Shown here: one piece after another, positions 1 through 10,978 of the stretch
How positions within the stretch are numbered: position 1 is the first letter of the stretch
Layout of the letters: the number at the start of each line of letters is the position of its first letter
Assembly: GCF_011075055.1 (NCBI RefSeq)
Contig: NC_058148.1
Location: 2,499,322-2,563,321 of the forward strand
From: Mangifera indica
Taxonomy: Eukaryota > Streptophyta > Magnoliopsida > Sapindales > Anacardiaceae
Length of the DNA stretch: 64,000 nucleotides
Direction of reading: 5' to 3'
Made by a program: the position numbers and the translations under genes
Notes under the pieces: model-generated
Database searches by the model: none
Told to the model about the DNA's origin: nothing
Seen by the model: only the letters and a program-made list of their open reading frames with translations

Positions 1-389
1 TTTGAGAAAGTAATACACATAAAGCATATATACATGAATGCATGCTCGCAGGCCTTACCCATGAATTTCACTTTGAATTTTACAAGTACACATATATTAA
101 TATATATATATTATTTATTATTTAATTTTTATTTGATCTTAGGCCGACATATAATTATGTACTGGGCCTAGATTTATCCAAATGGATAAATCCCATCTAA
201 TCCTATGATTTCTCAAATACAACCCTGACTATTCAAGATTATCTTGCTTTAGTCCCTAAGTAACATAAAATATATTTTCGAGTCTAAAGACCTTTCCAAG
301 ACTAGAAACCTTCAATTTAGAATCTAGATTAAATCCAATTCGAATTCAACTCAAAAAATAATATGCCTCTAAAGTTTAATAAATTCCTT
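1..389. other. AT-rich non-coding sequence
   Basis: I see no coding potential here. The stretch is AT-rich with short TA runs. A perfect 9-bp-arm hairpin with a 4-base loop lies at 171-192 (arms gatttatcc and ggataaatc). A second, looser palindrome around ggcc/ggcc lies at about 141-170. It may be the far side of the LTR-like repeat that follows, but I could not set a boundary. Confidence 0.4.
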
Positions 390-1602
390 TTTGTGTGTGA
401 CCCATAGACTCTCCATTAAGTTGATAGTGATTGGATTAGTATTGGTCTCCCAACCCAACATCCGTCTAGACACAAACCAAGAGTAGTCTTTAGCAAGACA
501 CCATGGGCACCCGACTAGTGGAGTGACAATATTTGACTTCTTAACCTGTCAATGATACAATTGCGTATACAATTTAATCCTTTCATTATATGATATCTCT
601 TCAAGGTTGAGATATAGATAAGTGTCTTCCTCAGCAATCTTTAAGTTACATAAACCAACTTTTGTCAATGATTGGATAAATATCAAATCAAACATCAACT
701 CAATCCACTATGACTATAGATTTAGTTAGTCGTTGCTATCTTTTAGAGGGCCTTAACTAAGATATCAACTTCTATGCTTGGGAGTAACGAATCCTCTGTT
801 GATCTGCCATGACCTTTCGTACATCTTGATATGGCTAATCATAACCTTTTTGACAATCCTCTTACTAGACTATATTGGATTAGTGTCAAGCCATACCACT
901 CCTTGCACAAGACGGTATGATGACCTTAAGTCTAAAGATCACATGTACCTTCATTCATTAAAAGGATATATTCCATAGACATTGAAACAACCAATCATAT
1001 GGAATCCTCTTGATGGGTTAGTTTAGTTAACACATTTACAATGTATAGCTCTATGTTGCACCAAGTTGCCAACAAACAACTTTGACACATGAGAACTGTC
1101 ATCATCTTTCGATGAGGTCATAAAATACTATGATAACTCTAAGACCCCAAGGATTAGCAAAACTAGTGAAGTATTAGAACTTTGAAAGTAAAGACTAGGT
1201 TTGAGCCTTTGCCACGCTTGTGAAACCATGACTAACTCAATGTAGTGGTTGTGTGTCTGGTCATTGTGCCCTCAGTTTACATGTCTAATAAATACGAATA
1301 GGGTCCTCGATTACAAAAAAACATTATGATAACTTTATCACTATTACCTGTGCCTTTGGTTATGAAAATATCAAAGTTACAGATATTTTAAAAACAACTA
1401 CCTAATGTGCATATAGGGTTTTCACGATCAGGTGTCAAACATGGATCCCCTCGTCATAATTTAACTATTCTTAAGACATTTATCTAAGAAAATATTAATA
1501 TGTTTTATAGATAATGAATGTCACAATAAATTGCAAATATGATCTTTATTAATGAACTTATGTATCATCATGGGGATTGGCTATAGGGCACCAACCCTAA
1601 CA
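390..1602 (-). repeat. LTR-like repeat, diverged copy 1
   Basis: Read on the minus strand the block opens with tgttagggttggtgcc at 1602, a typical TG start of a plant LTR, and is preceded (1603-1611) by a purine run, tgaggaggg, that could be a polypurine tract. It is co-linear with 56450-57434: both hold blocks around 470-500 and 56515-56545 (acacaaacca, then tttagca), around 970-1070 and 56995-57100 (ttccatagaca, then gggttagtttag or gggttagtttaa), and around 1085-1140 and 57117-57170. The far end near 390 is approximate. No internal genes of a parent element are recognisable beside it, so it may be a solo or truncated LTR. The purine tract and LTR reading are inference; the similarity to the other copy is visible. 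Confidence 0.5.
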
Positions 1603-2399
1603 CCCTCCTCATGAAAAGACTATTTGCCCTATATTGTACAAGAATGACCATCCACCCTTATGATGAACATTTTTTTTTTGGTAAGTCACCCTTATGATGA
1701 ACGTTCATTCACTCCTTTGCCAATTAAATAATTAAAAAAATTAAAATATGGAGAAAAAGACCAAAATGCCCTTAGGCTTACTTGTGGGTGTTACACCTCA
1801 TGCTTGGAATAAAGATTTTAGCTGCCATGAACACCTATTTGACCCGAAGTGAATGCCCGTTCATGACTTGTAATGTTTTTTTTAACGATGTTGGATGAAT
1901 TTGCATGTGTGCTACCCGTTCATCAACATCAAAAAAACTTCACGAATGACCATTCAACAAATATGAACGACTATGTATATAACATTGAATGACTAGAATA
2001 CTCATAAGACATATGAATAATTATGGTGAAGGAGAATGGTTGTTCATTGAGAGTTAAGCAACACCCATTCTCCATATCAGGGATGCTCATTCATCACCCT
2101 TAAGTAGTGAACAACCATTCATCAATTGTGAACAGACGAGTGTAATGTAAATAATAAGATATGAGTCAAAGACATGGATCCTGAGAACTCTAATGGTATA
2201 ACATTGACCTATAATATTAAACACTACTTCAAGAGTACAAGATGTAGTGCTAATAAAGGTGGAAGTGCTATGAGCTCATAGTTAGGTAACTTGAGTTACC
2301 TAGCATGCATAATATAATTTACCATAGTTAATAGTACAAGTCTTAGGGTTATTACAAGGAAGTATCTATGAGATTCTCTTTATATTGTCCATAGTAAGG
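1603..2399. other. Non-coding sequence with degenerate short repeats
   Basis: No reading frame looks like a protein. Between about 1800 and 2130 short variants of gaatgaccattca and its complement recur without regular spacing. A perfect 9-bp inverted repeat with a 2-base gap (taggtaact / agttaccta) lies at 2283-2302. This may be the interior of the element whose LTR-like end is at 1602. Confidence 0.35.
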
Positions 2400-3065
2400 C
2401 ATTGTTGATCATTTTTTTTATATTTACCATAAAATTATTAATGACAAATTATATCAGTATTTGTGATAGATTATTTATCATAATATATTAATATTTAAAT
2501 GACATATAAACACTTTGTCACAATAATTTTAATAAGACAAATATATTAAGATCAAAATAATTGTCATAATAAAATTAACATGACAATAAAAAATAATATT
2601 TGTGACAATTTTTTATCATAAAATATTTTAAATATTGTGACAAATATAATTGTTGTTACAATAAACTTGAATGGACAAATTTATTCTAAGAATGATAGTG
2701 ACAAAATATTTTATCACTATATACATATTTTGACAGTAAAAATTTATAGTAACTATGATAATTTTCTTGTCACAATATAGTAAAAATTTTGTAACAAAAA
2801 TGAAAATTGTTATGATAAACTTAAGAAGATAGACTTATTCTAATAATTATGATGACAAATTTTTTTTTTGTAAGTTTTTTTTTTTAAGTCACAAAATTTG
2901 TTGTCATAATATGTATACAGTGACAACAAATTTTGTTATATTATAACAATAATAATTTACAGTAATGGTGACAATTTTTTTTTTTTTGTCTCTATATTCT
3001 TATTGTGACAAAAATTAGTCTTATTCTAACAAAAGATGTCACAAAAAGCAAAATTTCTTATAACA
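2400..3065. repeat. Dense gtgacaa / ttgtcac degenerate repeat block
   Basis: Over about 650 bases the motif gtgacaa or its complement ttgtcac, with one-base variants, recurs more than a dozen times in both orientations, separated by A- and T-runs. Examples are at about 2508-2523, 2610, 2638, 2698, 2830, 2895, 2920, 2970 and 3016. Paired opposite copies would let the region fold. Such blocks are known near the ends of CACTA and other DNA transposons as subterminal repeats, but I found no terminal inverted repeat or target duplication here, so the class is open. Confidence 0.55.
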
Positions 3066-4019
3066 AATTTATAATATTTATTTTGTTGACTGTATATATT
3101 TGTTTCAACTATGTGATTAAGGCTTTGCTTTTGCTTAGTAAAATTGATTATGTAATGTTTTGTTGATAACAAATTGTTAAGTTTATGTATTTTTATTTCT
3201 ATTTATATAGGTTTTTATATTGACATAAACTATATGGGTTTGATGGTGTACTACATTGCAATTAGTAAATCACCATTTAGAGTATAAAATTTAATATTTG
3301 ACTGAATGTTATTCCAAAGTAAAATATGCGTTAATCGATAAACAATGATGTACTGGCCATGAAGGCCCTCCCTTAGTAAAAATCTTGGTTTCACCTTTGC
3401 ACTTCAGGTTGAAGCTTTTGCAGTATTTTAGGAATGATGAACAATTGAGAGGAAGGAAGTCAAGGGACAAAATGTACAACCTTAAACTTGGAATAGCAAT
3501 GATGGCCTTGACCTGAAGCTAGCACATCGAAAACATGGAACAAGTCTGTAACATTTGAGCGTCTCTAATAGCTAAATTGTTACAATTTTTTTTAAGTCTA
3601 TAAAATTGTTATAAATTGTATAATGAGCTTGGGTAAATTTAAATTGTTTTGTATCTCCAGTTAACTAATCAATTTTCAAGAGATCAATGGCCTTATCCAA
3701 ACTACCATCCTAATAGTTAAATGCCAAAGAATACAACATTACAGAAATACAACTTGGCTTAGACAAGTGTTCTTTTCAATATATTTTCTCTATTTTGAAA
3801 CATTAAGGGGCACTTTTGGTTCCAAACATTTAAACCAACTGATTTTGAGTTTCGATTTACAAAACTGGTTAGAATTTTCATTTTTTATAAAAGTACACAA
3901 GAACACTTTAAAACTTGCAAATTTTCCACAAATAAACAATAAACCCCTGTACTTATTATTAAAAAAACAAAAAAACTATATATACAAACAATATGGATGA
4001 TTTTTTATGCAAATAATGA
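3066..4019. other. Unassigned non-coding sequence
   Basis: I see nothing that matches a gene or a known element. The open frame at 3767-4000 is low in complexity, AT-rich and has no recognisable motif, so I do not call it a gene. Confidence 0.4.
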
Positions 4020-4088
4020 TATATCATTATGTGATTGAATAATTTTAAATTAAAAATAAAATTTTCTTCAATTACATGATGACATGTG
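4020..4088. repeat. Imperfect inverted repeat (MITE-like stem)
   Basis: The 19 bases from 4021 (atatcattatgtgattgaa) pair with the complement of 4067-4085 with three mismatches, separated by about 27 AT-rich bases. This has the look of a small fold-back transposon remnant. No clear target duplication was found. Confidence 0.45.
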
Positions 4089-4149
4089 TCACTATTTGTG
4101 TACAGAGTTATACGTATTATTTATGCATATAGCGCTACTTAAAAAAAAT

Positions 4150-4283
4150 AAGGCCAAAAGACTTATTCCTACCTCACCTCTACTAACTTTAAAAAACTCA
4201 AATACTCACCTATCTATCAGTTATTGTTTGAGATAAAATTGTTATTTAAACTTATATTTTAGGTTTACGCTTAAATTTTGAAT
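4150..4283 (-). repeat. MITE fragment related to 15760-15885
   Basis: The block starts ggccaaaagacttattcc and continues with text that also appears, reverse-complemented, at the right end of the fold-back element at 15245-15890 (ggaataagtcttttggcc near 15866-15883). It is therefore one arm of a related element in the opposite orientation. It stops where the LINE poly-T tail begins at 4284. Confidence 0.5.
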
Positions 4284-4400
4284 TTTTTTTTGGTAATTAA
4301 TAATTTTATACCATAGAAAAGAAGAATGTGCAAAGGCTTATCTAGGACAAAGCCCCTAGATTAAGCCTAGGACAAGCATACCTAGGACAAGTCCCTAGGT
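4284..4400 (-). mobile_element. LINE LN1, 3' end with poly(A) tail (left piece)
   Basis: A poly-T tract at about 4285-4294 is followed by ggtaattaataattttatacc and text closely matching 51300-51400, the 3' end of another minus-strand LINE (LN3). It is the 3' untranslated end of a minus-strand LINE. The hAT transposon at 4401-7457 interrupts it, and the LINE resumes at 7458. Confidence 0.75.
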
Positions 4401-7400
4401 TAGACACGTCAATTAGGCCGAGTCGAATGTAGGTCTGGCTTGAAGCACGATAAAAAACCCGAGCACGACAAAGCTCGACCAGGTATTATAGCGTGTCGAG
4501 CCAGGCCCATGAGCCTATCGGGCTAGGCCTTGGGCTTTAATATTAGACCCATGGGCTGGCCCGGCCTAGCATGACACTGTTCATAATATAAAATTTTTTT
4601 AATATTTTTTCTAGCATATCCTACCGCAAGGCAGCAGAAGCTGCTTTTGCTGTCTTGCGGCAGAAGCAAAAATTGCTTATGCCTGGCAGAAGCCGTTGGC
4701 AACAGCTATTGGCGCCAGTAGCCATTGCTTAACTTTTTATTTTTTCCTTATAAAAACCTATTCAATAATCAAATTTCACTTTCAATTACAATTACAAATT
4801 TTTCAACCTCTCAAACTCTCTCTCAATCTCAACTATATATTATATTTTTAATCTCATTTTATTTTAATTTTATCATTACAAAATATTACAAATGGATCTA
4901 ATGGCAAATAAATTCAATCCATTTGAATATTATCATGCTGGTGCTGATAATATTATTGATGATGAACAAGGTGGAATAGGTGGAGCACCAACGAGTAAAA
5001 GTGGTATGGGTACAGGTTCGTATTATTCGACAGACAGAAAAAGAAAACAAATGTCAATGGTATGAGAACACTTTGATAGAATAGAGGAAACAATAGAAGG
5101 GAAATTAATTCGTCGAGCAGTATGCAAACATTGTGGTGCTTGTTTAACATGTGCAAGTACAAGTGGGACAGGACATCTTCGCCGACATGTTACTGATTAC
5201 TATAAAAAAATTCCACATGAACCTAGAGGACAAAAAAAAATTGCATTAACCAGATCACGATCCGTTGGTCTAGATGCCACTTCAGTAGGAGGTCCGAGCG
5301 GTTCTGGACATGTAGGAGAAATATCGACTTTTACGTATGATCAAATGAAGGTGCGAGATTATATGGCTAAGTATGTCGTTGCTTCTGATCAATCTTTTAA
5401 TTATGCAGAAGATGAAATTTTAGAATGGATGATGGAAAATAGTATTCAACCAACATTTAGAAGAATTCCTAGGTCAACTCTTAGGTCAGATATATTAAGA
5501 AATTATGAATTAATGAAAATAAAAATTATTGGAGAATATGATAATTTTAATGGTGTTATTTCAATAACTTCTGATTTATGGAGTGCTACAAATCAATATA
5601 TAGGGTATCTTTGTGCAACTGCCTATTATATTAATTTTGATTGACAATTATGCAAAAAAGTTATTGTATTTAGAAATTTAGAATATCTACATAGTGGTCT
5701 TGCAATTTATCGTGCATTACCAAATATTTTTGAGAAATATAAAATTAATAATTCTATTTTTTCAATTACTTTTGATAATGCTAAAAATAATGATAAAGTT
5801 ATTGAATATATGTATAATCATTTATCTCTTCCATTTAATGGAAAATTATTTCATGTTAGGTGTGCATGTCATATTATTAATTTAATCGCTCAAGATGGCT
5901 TAAGCTTGGCAAAAAATCATTTAGAAGTAATTAGACATGCCATTGCATATATTTCATCATCCCCATCACGGGTACAAACATATCATCAATTATGTAGATC
6001 AATGGGGTTAAGAAAGAAAAAATTAAAAATAGATATTAGAACTAGATGAAATTCAACATATCTCATGTTGAAAGCATGCGAAGGGTATAAAGTTCCTATA
6101 ACACGATACTTCAATACCCAACCAATGAATTTGCAAGATCCTATTTTTTTGACAGATCAAGATTGAGAAATAGTTATGGCTTTAATGAACTTGTTAGAGC
6201 CATTGAAAACAACCACAAATCATTGTTCAGGTGTATATTATCCAACAATTTGTTCTATAATATATAGTAGGGTAGAAATAAATGATATTTTTAAAGAACA
6301 TAGGTATCGTCACTCTAATCATACTTTTCAAAATATATGTATGCAAATGGAACAAAAATTTAAAAAATATTGGAGTGAAATTCTTTTATTTTATTATGCA
6401 GCTACTATTTTAGATCTTAGGGCAAAAACAAATGAATTACAAAATTTATTTGATGTTATTAATGAAAATATGTCAATTAATAGCAATGTAAATTCTATTG
6501 AATATGTTCAAGATTTTTTATTTGATATGTATAGTATTTATGAACAAAAATATGGAAAAACTGGACAAAGTTCTGTACCAGAGGTAAGTTCTGGTAGTTC
6601 AGATAGAAAAAAGTCACGCATATGGTCTTTATTGCGTAAAGGTAAACAAACTGCTAGTCAAAGTACAAATTATAGTCAATTTTATAATTATATCAATATT
6701 GACCATTATCCTGAAATTGTGCAAAGATATAATGTTGAAAAACTAGATGTTTTGGCATGGTGGAAAGACAAGGCATAAACTTTTCTTGTGCTTGCAGCCA
6801 TGGCTCAAGATCTACTAACACCTTCGATGTCAACTGTAGCATCGAAATCTGCTTTTAGTGCAGGGGGCTATGTGTTGGATGATAGACGATCCAATTTATA
6901 TCCAAATATGGTCGAAGCGATAATGTGCATGAAAGATTGGGTCAAAGTTGATTTTAAATTACAGAATCATGTGACAAAAGATGTCTTCGAAGAATTCAGA
7001 GATTTGGATGTAGAAGATGAGTAGATAAATGCTATATAGTAGATATAATTTATTTATGCTTTGTAATTTATACAATATGTAAATTAATTTATTTGTATTA
7101 TATTAACAATTTATAATATTTTTCATCATGTAACCACGGTATTCCTTCGCCACAAGTGAGGGATTATAAATAAAATATTCAGGGTACTGTCCTTGGTTTT
7201 AATAATTGAAAGATAATTTGTGTTTAAAAATTTTAACTAAATTTTTTTTAAATATTGATTAAGGTCCATTTAAGGCCCAATCCGAATAAAACCCATTTAA
7301 AGCCCGACCTGAATAAAGCCTGGCCCGACCCATTTAAAGCCTGTTACTATTTGGGCTGGGCTTTAGGCCTTTATATTTTAACGGGCCAGCCCGGCCCATT

Positions 7401-7457
7401 AACCCAATGGGTCAAGTTGGAGCCAGCCCGGTCCGGCCCGACCCATTGACATCTCTG
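4401..7457 (+). mobile_element. hAT-superfamily DNA transposon (RICESLEEPER-like), non-functional
   Basis: A 3057-bp element is flanked by a perfect 8-bp target duplication, ccctaggt (4393-4400 and 7458-7465), the size typical of hAT elements. The ends form short imperfect terminal inverted repeats: tagacacgtcaat at the left and cagagatgtcaat on the complement at the right, 10 of 13 matching. Both subterminal regions (about 4420-4570 and 7255-7445) are GC-rich and packed with gcccg/cgggc motifs, a pattern known for hAT elements where transposase binds. It carries one transposase reading frame with five nonsense mutations. It sits inside the 3' end of LINE LN1: removing it and one target copy joins the LINE to match the LN3 copy at 51350-51420. 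Target site, nesting and termini are visible; subterminal binding is family knowledge. Confidence 0.93.
4892..7024 (+). pseudogene. hAT transposase, BED zinc finger type, five in-frame stops
   Basis: One reading frame of 711 codons, about the usual length of RICESLEEPER-like transposases, runs from the ATG at 4892 to TAG at 7022 without a frameshift. An N-terminal BED-type zinc finger is visible at codons about 75-95 (CKHC, then HLRRH). The core follows, with SDLWSATNQYIGYL, a histidine/cysteine segment HVRCACHIINLIAQDGL and a conserved NSTYLML. The C-terminal dimerisation domain includes LAAMAQDLLTPSMSTVAS followed by SAFSAGG. Stops lie at 5063, 5642, 6047 and 6164 (each TGA where the family has TGG, tryptophan) and at 6776 (TAA, most simply from CAA). 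The enzyme would have cut and moved the element; as it stands it cannot be made full-length. Intact frame outside these stops suggests quite recent inactivation. Confidence 0.92.
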
Positions 7458-7753
7458 CCCTAGGTTATGCCAAAAGACACAAGTAACCTAATAGAAACAC
7501 CCAATCAAGGGCACAAAGAAGATCAAACAACACCACATCCTTTATAGGAGCAATTATCCCATAAGAAAGTTATCAACCAACTAATGGGAACACAATCTCA
7601 AAGGGACCGAACTCAACACAAAATGCCTACTTAAAGATTGGATGAGGGATGCCCCAATTGTTGGCGATGGACTCATTTTCATTAGACTTGTTAACGTTAT
7701 CTAAGTAAGCCACCCGTTCTCTAACACATTCCTTTATAAGCATGGTTACTCTC
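7458..7753 (-). pseudogene. LINE LN1, ORF2 C-terminal end and 3' UTR (right piece)
   Basis: The LINE resumes after the hAT element. On the minus strand 7753-7630 encodes the last about 42 residues of ORF2, including LIKECVRERV and NNWGIPHPIFK, ending at TAG 7627-7629. The same C-terminus is found in LN3 at 51537 (LIKECVRVRV, NNWSIPHAIFE). The reading frame is cut at 7753, where the LTR of gypsy copy C was inserted: the related LN3 text continues with tcattggg, while here tgtaacaccc follows. Upstream parts of this same LINE lie at 10979-15240. Confidence 0.8.
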
Positions 7754-10083
7754 TGTAACACCCGAATTTAGGTATGTCAGTGAACTCTACTTCCAAAATT
7801 ACCCCTAGAGTTGATTTTATAACTTGTTGTTTAAAGAAATTGTAAAAGAATTATAAAAAACTACTAAATAAGCAATAATTTTCAAATGGGGTAAAATGGT
7901 TATTTTAGAAGGATTTAAGAGACAAAGTGAGAATGAAAATTGAATGGCACACTTGAAATTATATGGTGGTGCTAAGGGTTTTTGGTAATTGACTAAAGAT
8001 AAAATAGTCATTTATGAAAAAGGTTAAGGGCAAATTGGTCCAAAAGGCTTATAAAACCCATCAACTATTCCCTTTCTTCTTCATTAGCCGAGAACTCCAT
8101 AATTTTTAGCTAAAACTTTCCTTCAAGCAAAATTCATCAAAAAAACCTAGCTAAACCACCTAATTTTCAGAGTCTCCAGTTATAAAAAGTATAGGTCTAT
8201 CAATTCTGGTCAGTTTTAAGGTAAAAAATTTAATTTTTAAGAGATGTGAAATTTAAAGTTTTGATAGATGATTATATTTTTGGTTGATTAAGGTTGCTAG
8301 GAAGAAGAAAAGAAGGAGAATAAGCTTAAATCACCTAATTAGCAAAGAAAAGGTAAAAATTTCATACTTTACATACTTGAAATAAATTTGAGCTAGGTTA
8401 TTTAAATAACCTTTACTTGTATAAGTGTGTAAGGTATTATAATTAAAGTGATTTATGCTTAAAAAGATAAAGAAATTCATTAGGATTTATGATGTGATTT
8501 TTGGCCATAAGGGTATTTTAGACATTTCATATTCCTAGAGTTAGCTCAATGGATTTTGTGTGTTGAATATATGAGAAATGATGAATTGATGAAAGAATTT
8601 GCATTAAGGGTAAGCATGTAATTTTATCTATAAGGGGCAAAAGTGTCATTTTATGTGATAGGTTAATTTCTACTTAATTATATGCATAATATGTGGAATA
8701 ACCCTTATATTAAGCCTATATTGTATATTTGAAATTAATTTGATGCATGAGATATATATAAATGCATGAGAAAATAATATGATGTTTGATAAGGAATGAA
8801 AAGAATAAGGGAAAACAATGAATGGGCATATTTCATATTATAGTTATACATGTATAAATGAAGAGTCATAACATATGCATAATTTCAGAAAAAAATAAAG
8901 AAAGAGGTAAAACATTTTCTAAGTTATGCATGTTTTCAGAAAATGAAAAACAAGTATTTTTGGTTTTATAATAACTCATATGATACAGGAAAGTAGAAAA
9001 CATGCTTAAAATCCTTACACGTGAGCTGTACTGTGTGGATAGCAAAGAAAAATATCAGTTGTATTGTGTGGACAACAAAAAAAAATATTAGTTGTACTGT
9101 GTGAACAACAAAGAAAAAAATAAAATATGCGTTAAGAGAAAATTGTACCTTTCATGGTGACTACAAGTACTGTCATATATAGTCTAGACCGGGCAATGAA
9201 AATATTTGAAAAAAAAAGAGAAAAAATGGGCAAATATATTATGAAAATTATTTGCATCAGCATCGTGCATGTAAGCCTATGTGGCTGATATAAGAGTTGA
9301 AAAAAATGTATGATCAGAAAATAGAAAGTCATGACACTTATACATGCATAAATCATAACGAATGAATCATCTTTGTATAGTAAGAAAATGAATAAATTGG
9401 TGAAAGAAGAGAATTATGATATGTGTTTAATGCGTGTTCTGTGTCAATTATTTTATATATCAATAACCCAGACACGCTGAATATGGAAGAGATTAGTACT
9501 GGTATGAAATGCTTTGAATATTGAGTATGATTTTCTTACTGAGTCGTGCTTACTTTTCTTACTAAGCCGTGGTTGCTCACTCCGTTTAATTTAATATTTT
9601 ACAGGTAAAGAGTTGCAGCAAAGGTTCCCGGGGAACACTAGTGAGATATGAGGTTGAGGAAGGAAGGCACCATATTTTTGTTGATTTATATGTTTTGATG
9701 TATATGTGAATATATGTTTATATATCTATATATACTTGATGTAGATATTGGTGGATATGTATATATTTTGTTTCCTATATGTATATATGTGATTATGTAT
9801 AGCTATATCTATATATGTATATATATATGGCTAGTTATGAAAAATTGGTTATAAAGTTTCTGTGGGTGATAATTTTTATGATGGTTATTATTATGTACTT
9901 ATTTTATTAATTGTGATTAAGTTGATGAAAATCCAGTCGATTAGTAAGACTGATTTATGTGAATTGCTAATTAGGAGTGTTACAGGGCATAATTAAAAAG
10001 AAAAAAATATTCCCCGAGCCCTCTAAAATAGGGGAACTCTTGCTATTTTTTTGTAACACACCTATTGGTTAGGAGAGGTTACA
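7754..10083 (+). repeat. 5' LTR of Tekay-type gypsy copy C
   Basis: The 2330-bp LTR begins tgtaacaccc and ends gaggttaca, with the inverted terminal bases tgtaac/gttaca shared by all five LTRs of this family in the window. It aligns end to end with the LTRs at 19333, 26475, 29595 and 36749. A TATA-like tataaaa lies at 8050-8056. Three copies of the family minisatellite unit (core gtactgtgtggaca) lie at about 9026-9115. It is inserted in the ORF2 end of LINE LN1. The 3' partner LTR and right target duplication are missing because of the deletion at 10978. Confidence 0.93.
8050..8056 (+). promoter_or_regulatory. Candidate LTR TATA box (copy C)
   Basis: The motif tataaaa is kept at the same place, about 300 bp into the LTR, in all five LTRs of the family (also 19628, 26771, 29891 and 37045). 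It is followed by a short ct-rich stretch, as expected for an LTR transcription start. Its role is inferred from position and conservation only. Confidence 0.5.
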
Positions 10084-10087
10084 TTTT

Positions 10088-10099
10088 TGGTATCAGAGC
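10088..10099 (+). other. Primer binding site (initiator tRNA-Met), copy C
   Basis: tggtatcagagc, complementary to the 3' end of initiator methionine tRNA, lies four bases after the LTR end. This is where minus-strand DNA synthesis is primed in most plant LTR elements. Confidence 0.9.
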
Positions 10100-10303
10100 G
10101 CGATTTTGGACGTTTAAAAATAGATATAATAAAAATATGTTGTAATATAATTTGATATTTATATATAGTTTTGCATTCTAGTATTGCACAGGTGCCTCTC
10201 ATGTCTCACAGATTAGCTCCCAAGAATCGACTGCAGTAAGTTGTTTTCTTTGCATGTTTTCAAATAATAGAATATTATGTAATTACACTTATGCAGTTAT
10301 TAG

Positions 10304-10978
10304 ATGAGGAGTACCACAAGACGAGGATGAGGACCGGGTATTCAGAGAGAGATGAGAGAACCGTCTAACCTTGCCCCGTTAGCTGGTTCAGGATTTGGGC
10401 TAGCAGAAATCAGAGATATAGTCCGTCAAGTGTTGACCAAAAGTCAAGATAGGCCCACACCTGAAAATATAGCTAGAGATGCCATTCGAGATAAGATTAG
10501 AAGTGAGATTCGTGAAGAAGTCATAGAAGAAATCAGAAATGAAATGAGGAATGAAGGGAGAGAAGAAGTTGGAGTTCAAAGGCAACTTGAGCCCATTTAT
10601 TCCTTACCTAGTTAGCATACCCCGCCTGAATTTAAAGGTACTAAAGATCCTTTGGTAGCTGATAAGTGGATCAAGCAGGTGGAAAGTACCATGGATTTAT
10701 TTCCTATGACCGATAGAGAAAAAGTTCGATGTGCCAGTTTCTTGATGAGGGGAGAAGCCCATGTATGGTGGGACCTATTTAAAGAAACCAGAAATGTGGA
10801 TCTGATGACTTGACAAGACTTAAGAAGGGCATTTGAGGCCCAATACAGAACAGTTGATATGGTAGCAGTCAAAGTTCAAGAGTTTATTTCTTTGTAGTAG
10901 GGGGAGGGTTCAGTAAAGGATTATTCTACCCGTTTTGATATCTTATCTAGTTTTGCTCTAAGTATGGTGAGTACACCC
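10304..10978 (+). pseudogene. Truncated gag of Tekay-type gypsy copy C
   Basis: The reading frame starts at the same ATG as copies A and B (MRSTTRRG) and covers the first about 225 residues of Gag, including the coiled, charged segment IRSEIREEVIEEIRNEMRNE and the start of the retrotransposon gag domain (PPEFKGTKDPL, WIKQVESTMDLF). The N-terminal arginine-glycine repeat is shortened compared with copy A. Stops include TGA at 10328 (CGA in copy A), TAG in LPS-stop-HTPP at about 10612, TGA in place of TGG near 10812, and two consecutive TAG at about 10896-10901 where copy A has CAG CAG. The frame ends abruptly at about 10978, where sequence switches to the antisense of a LINE reverse transcriptase. 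Confidence 0.88.

Noticed and set aside
778..978. Open frame of 66 residues
   Set aside because: It lies inside the LTR-like repeat and is not kept in the second copy at 56450-57434.
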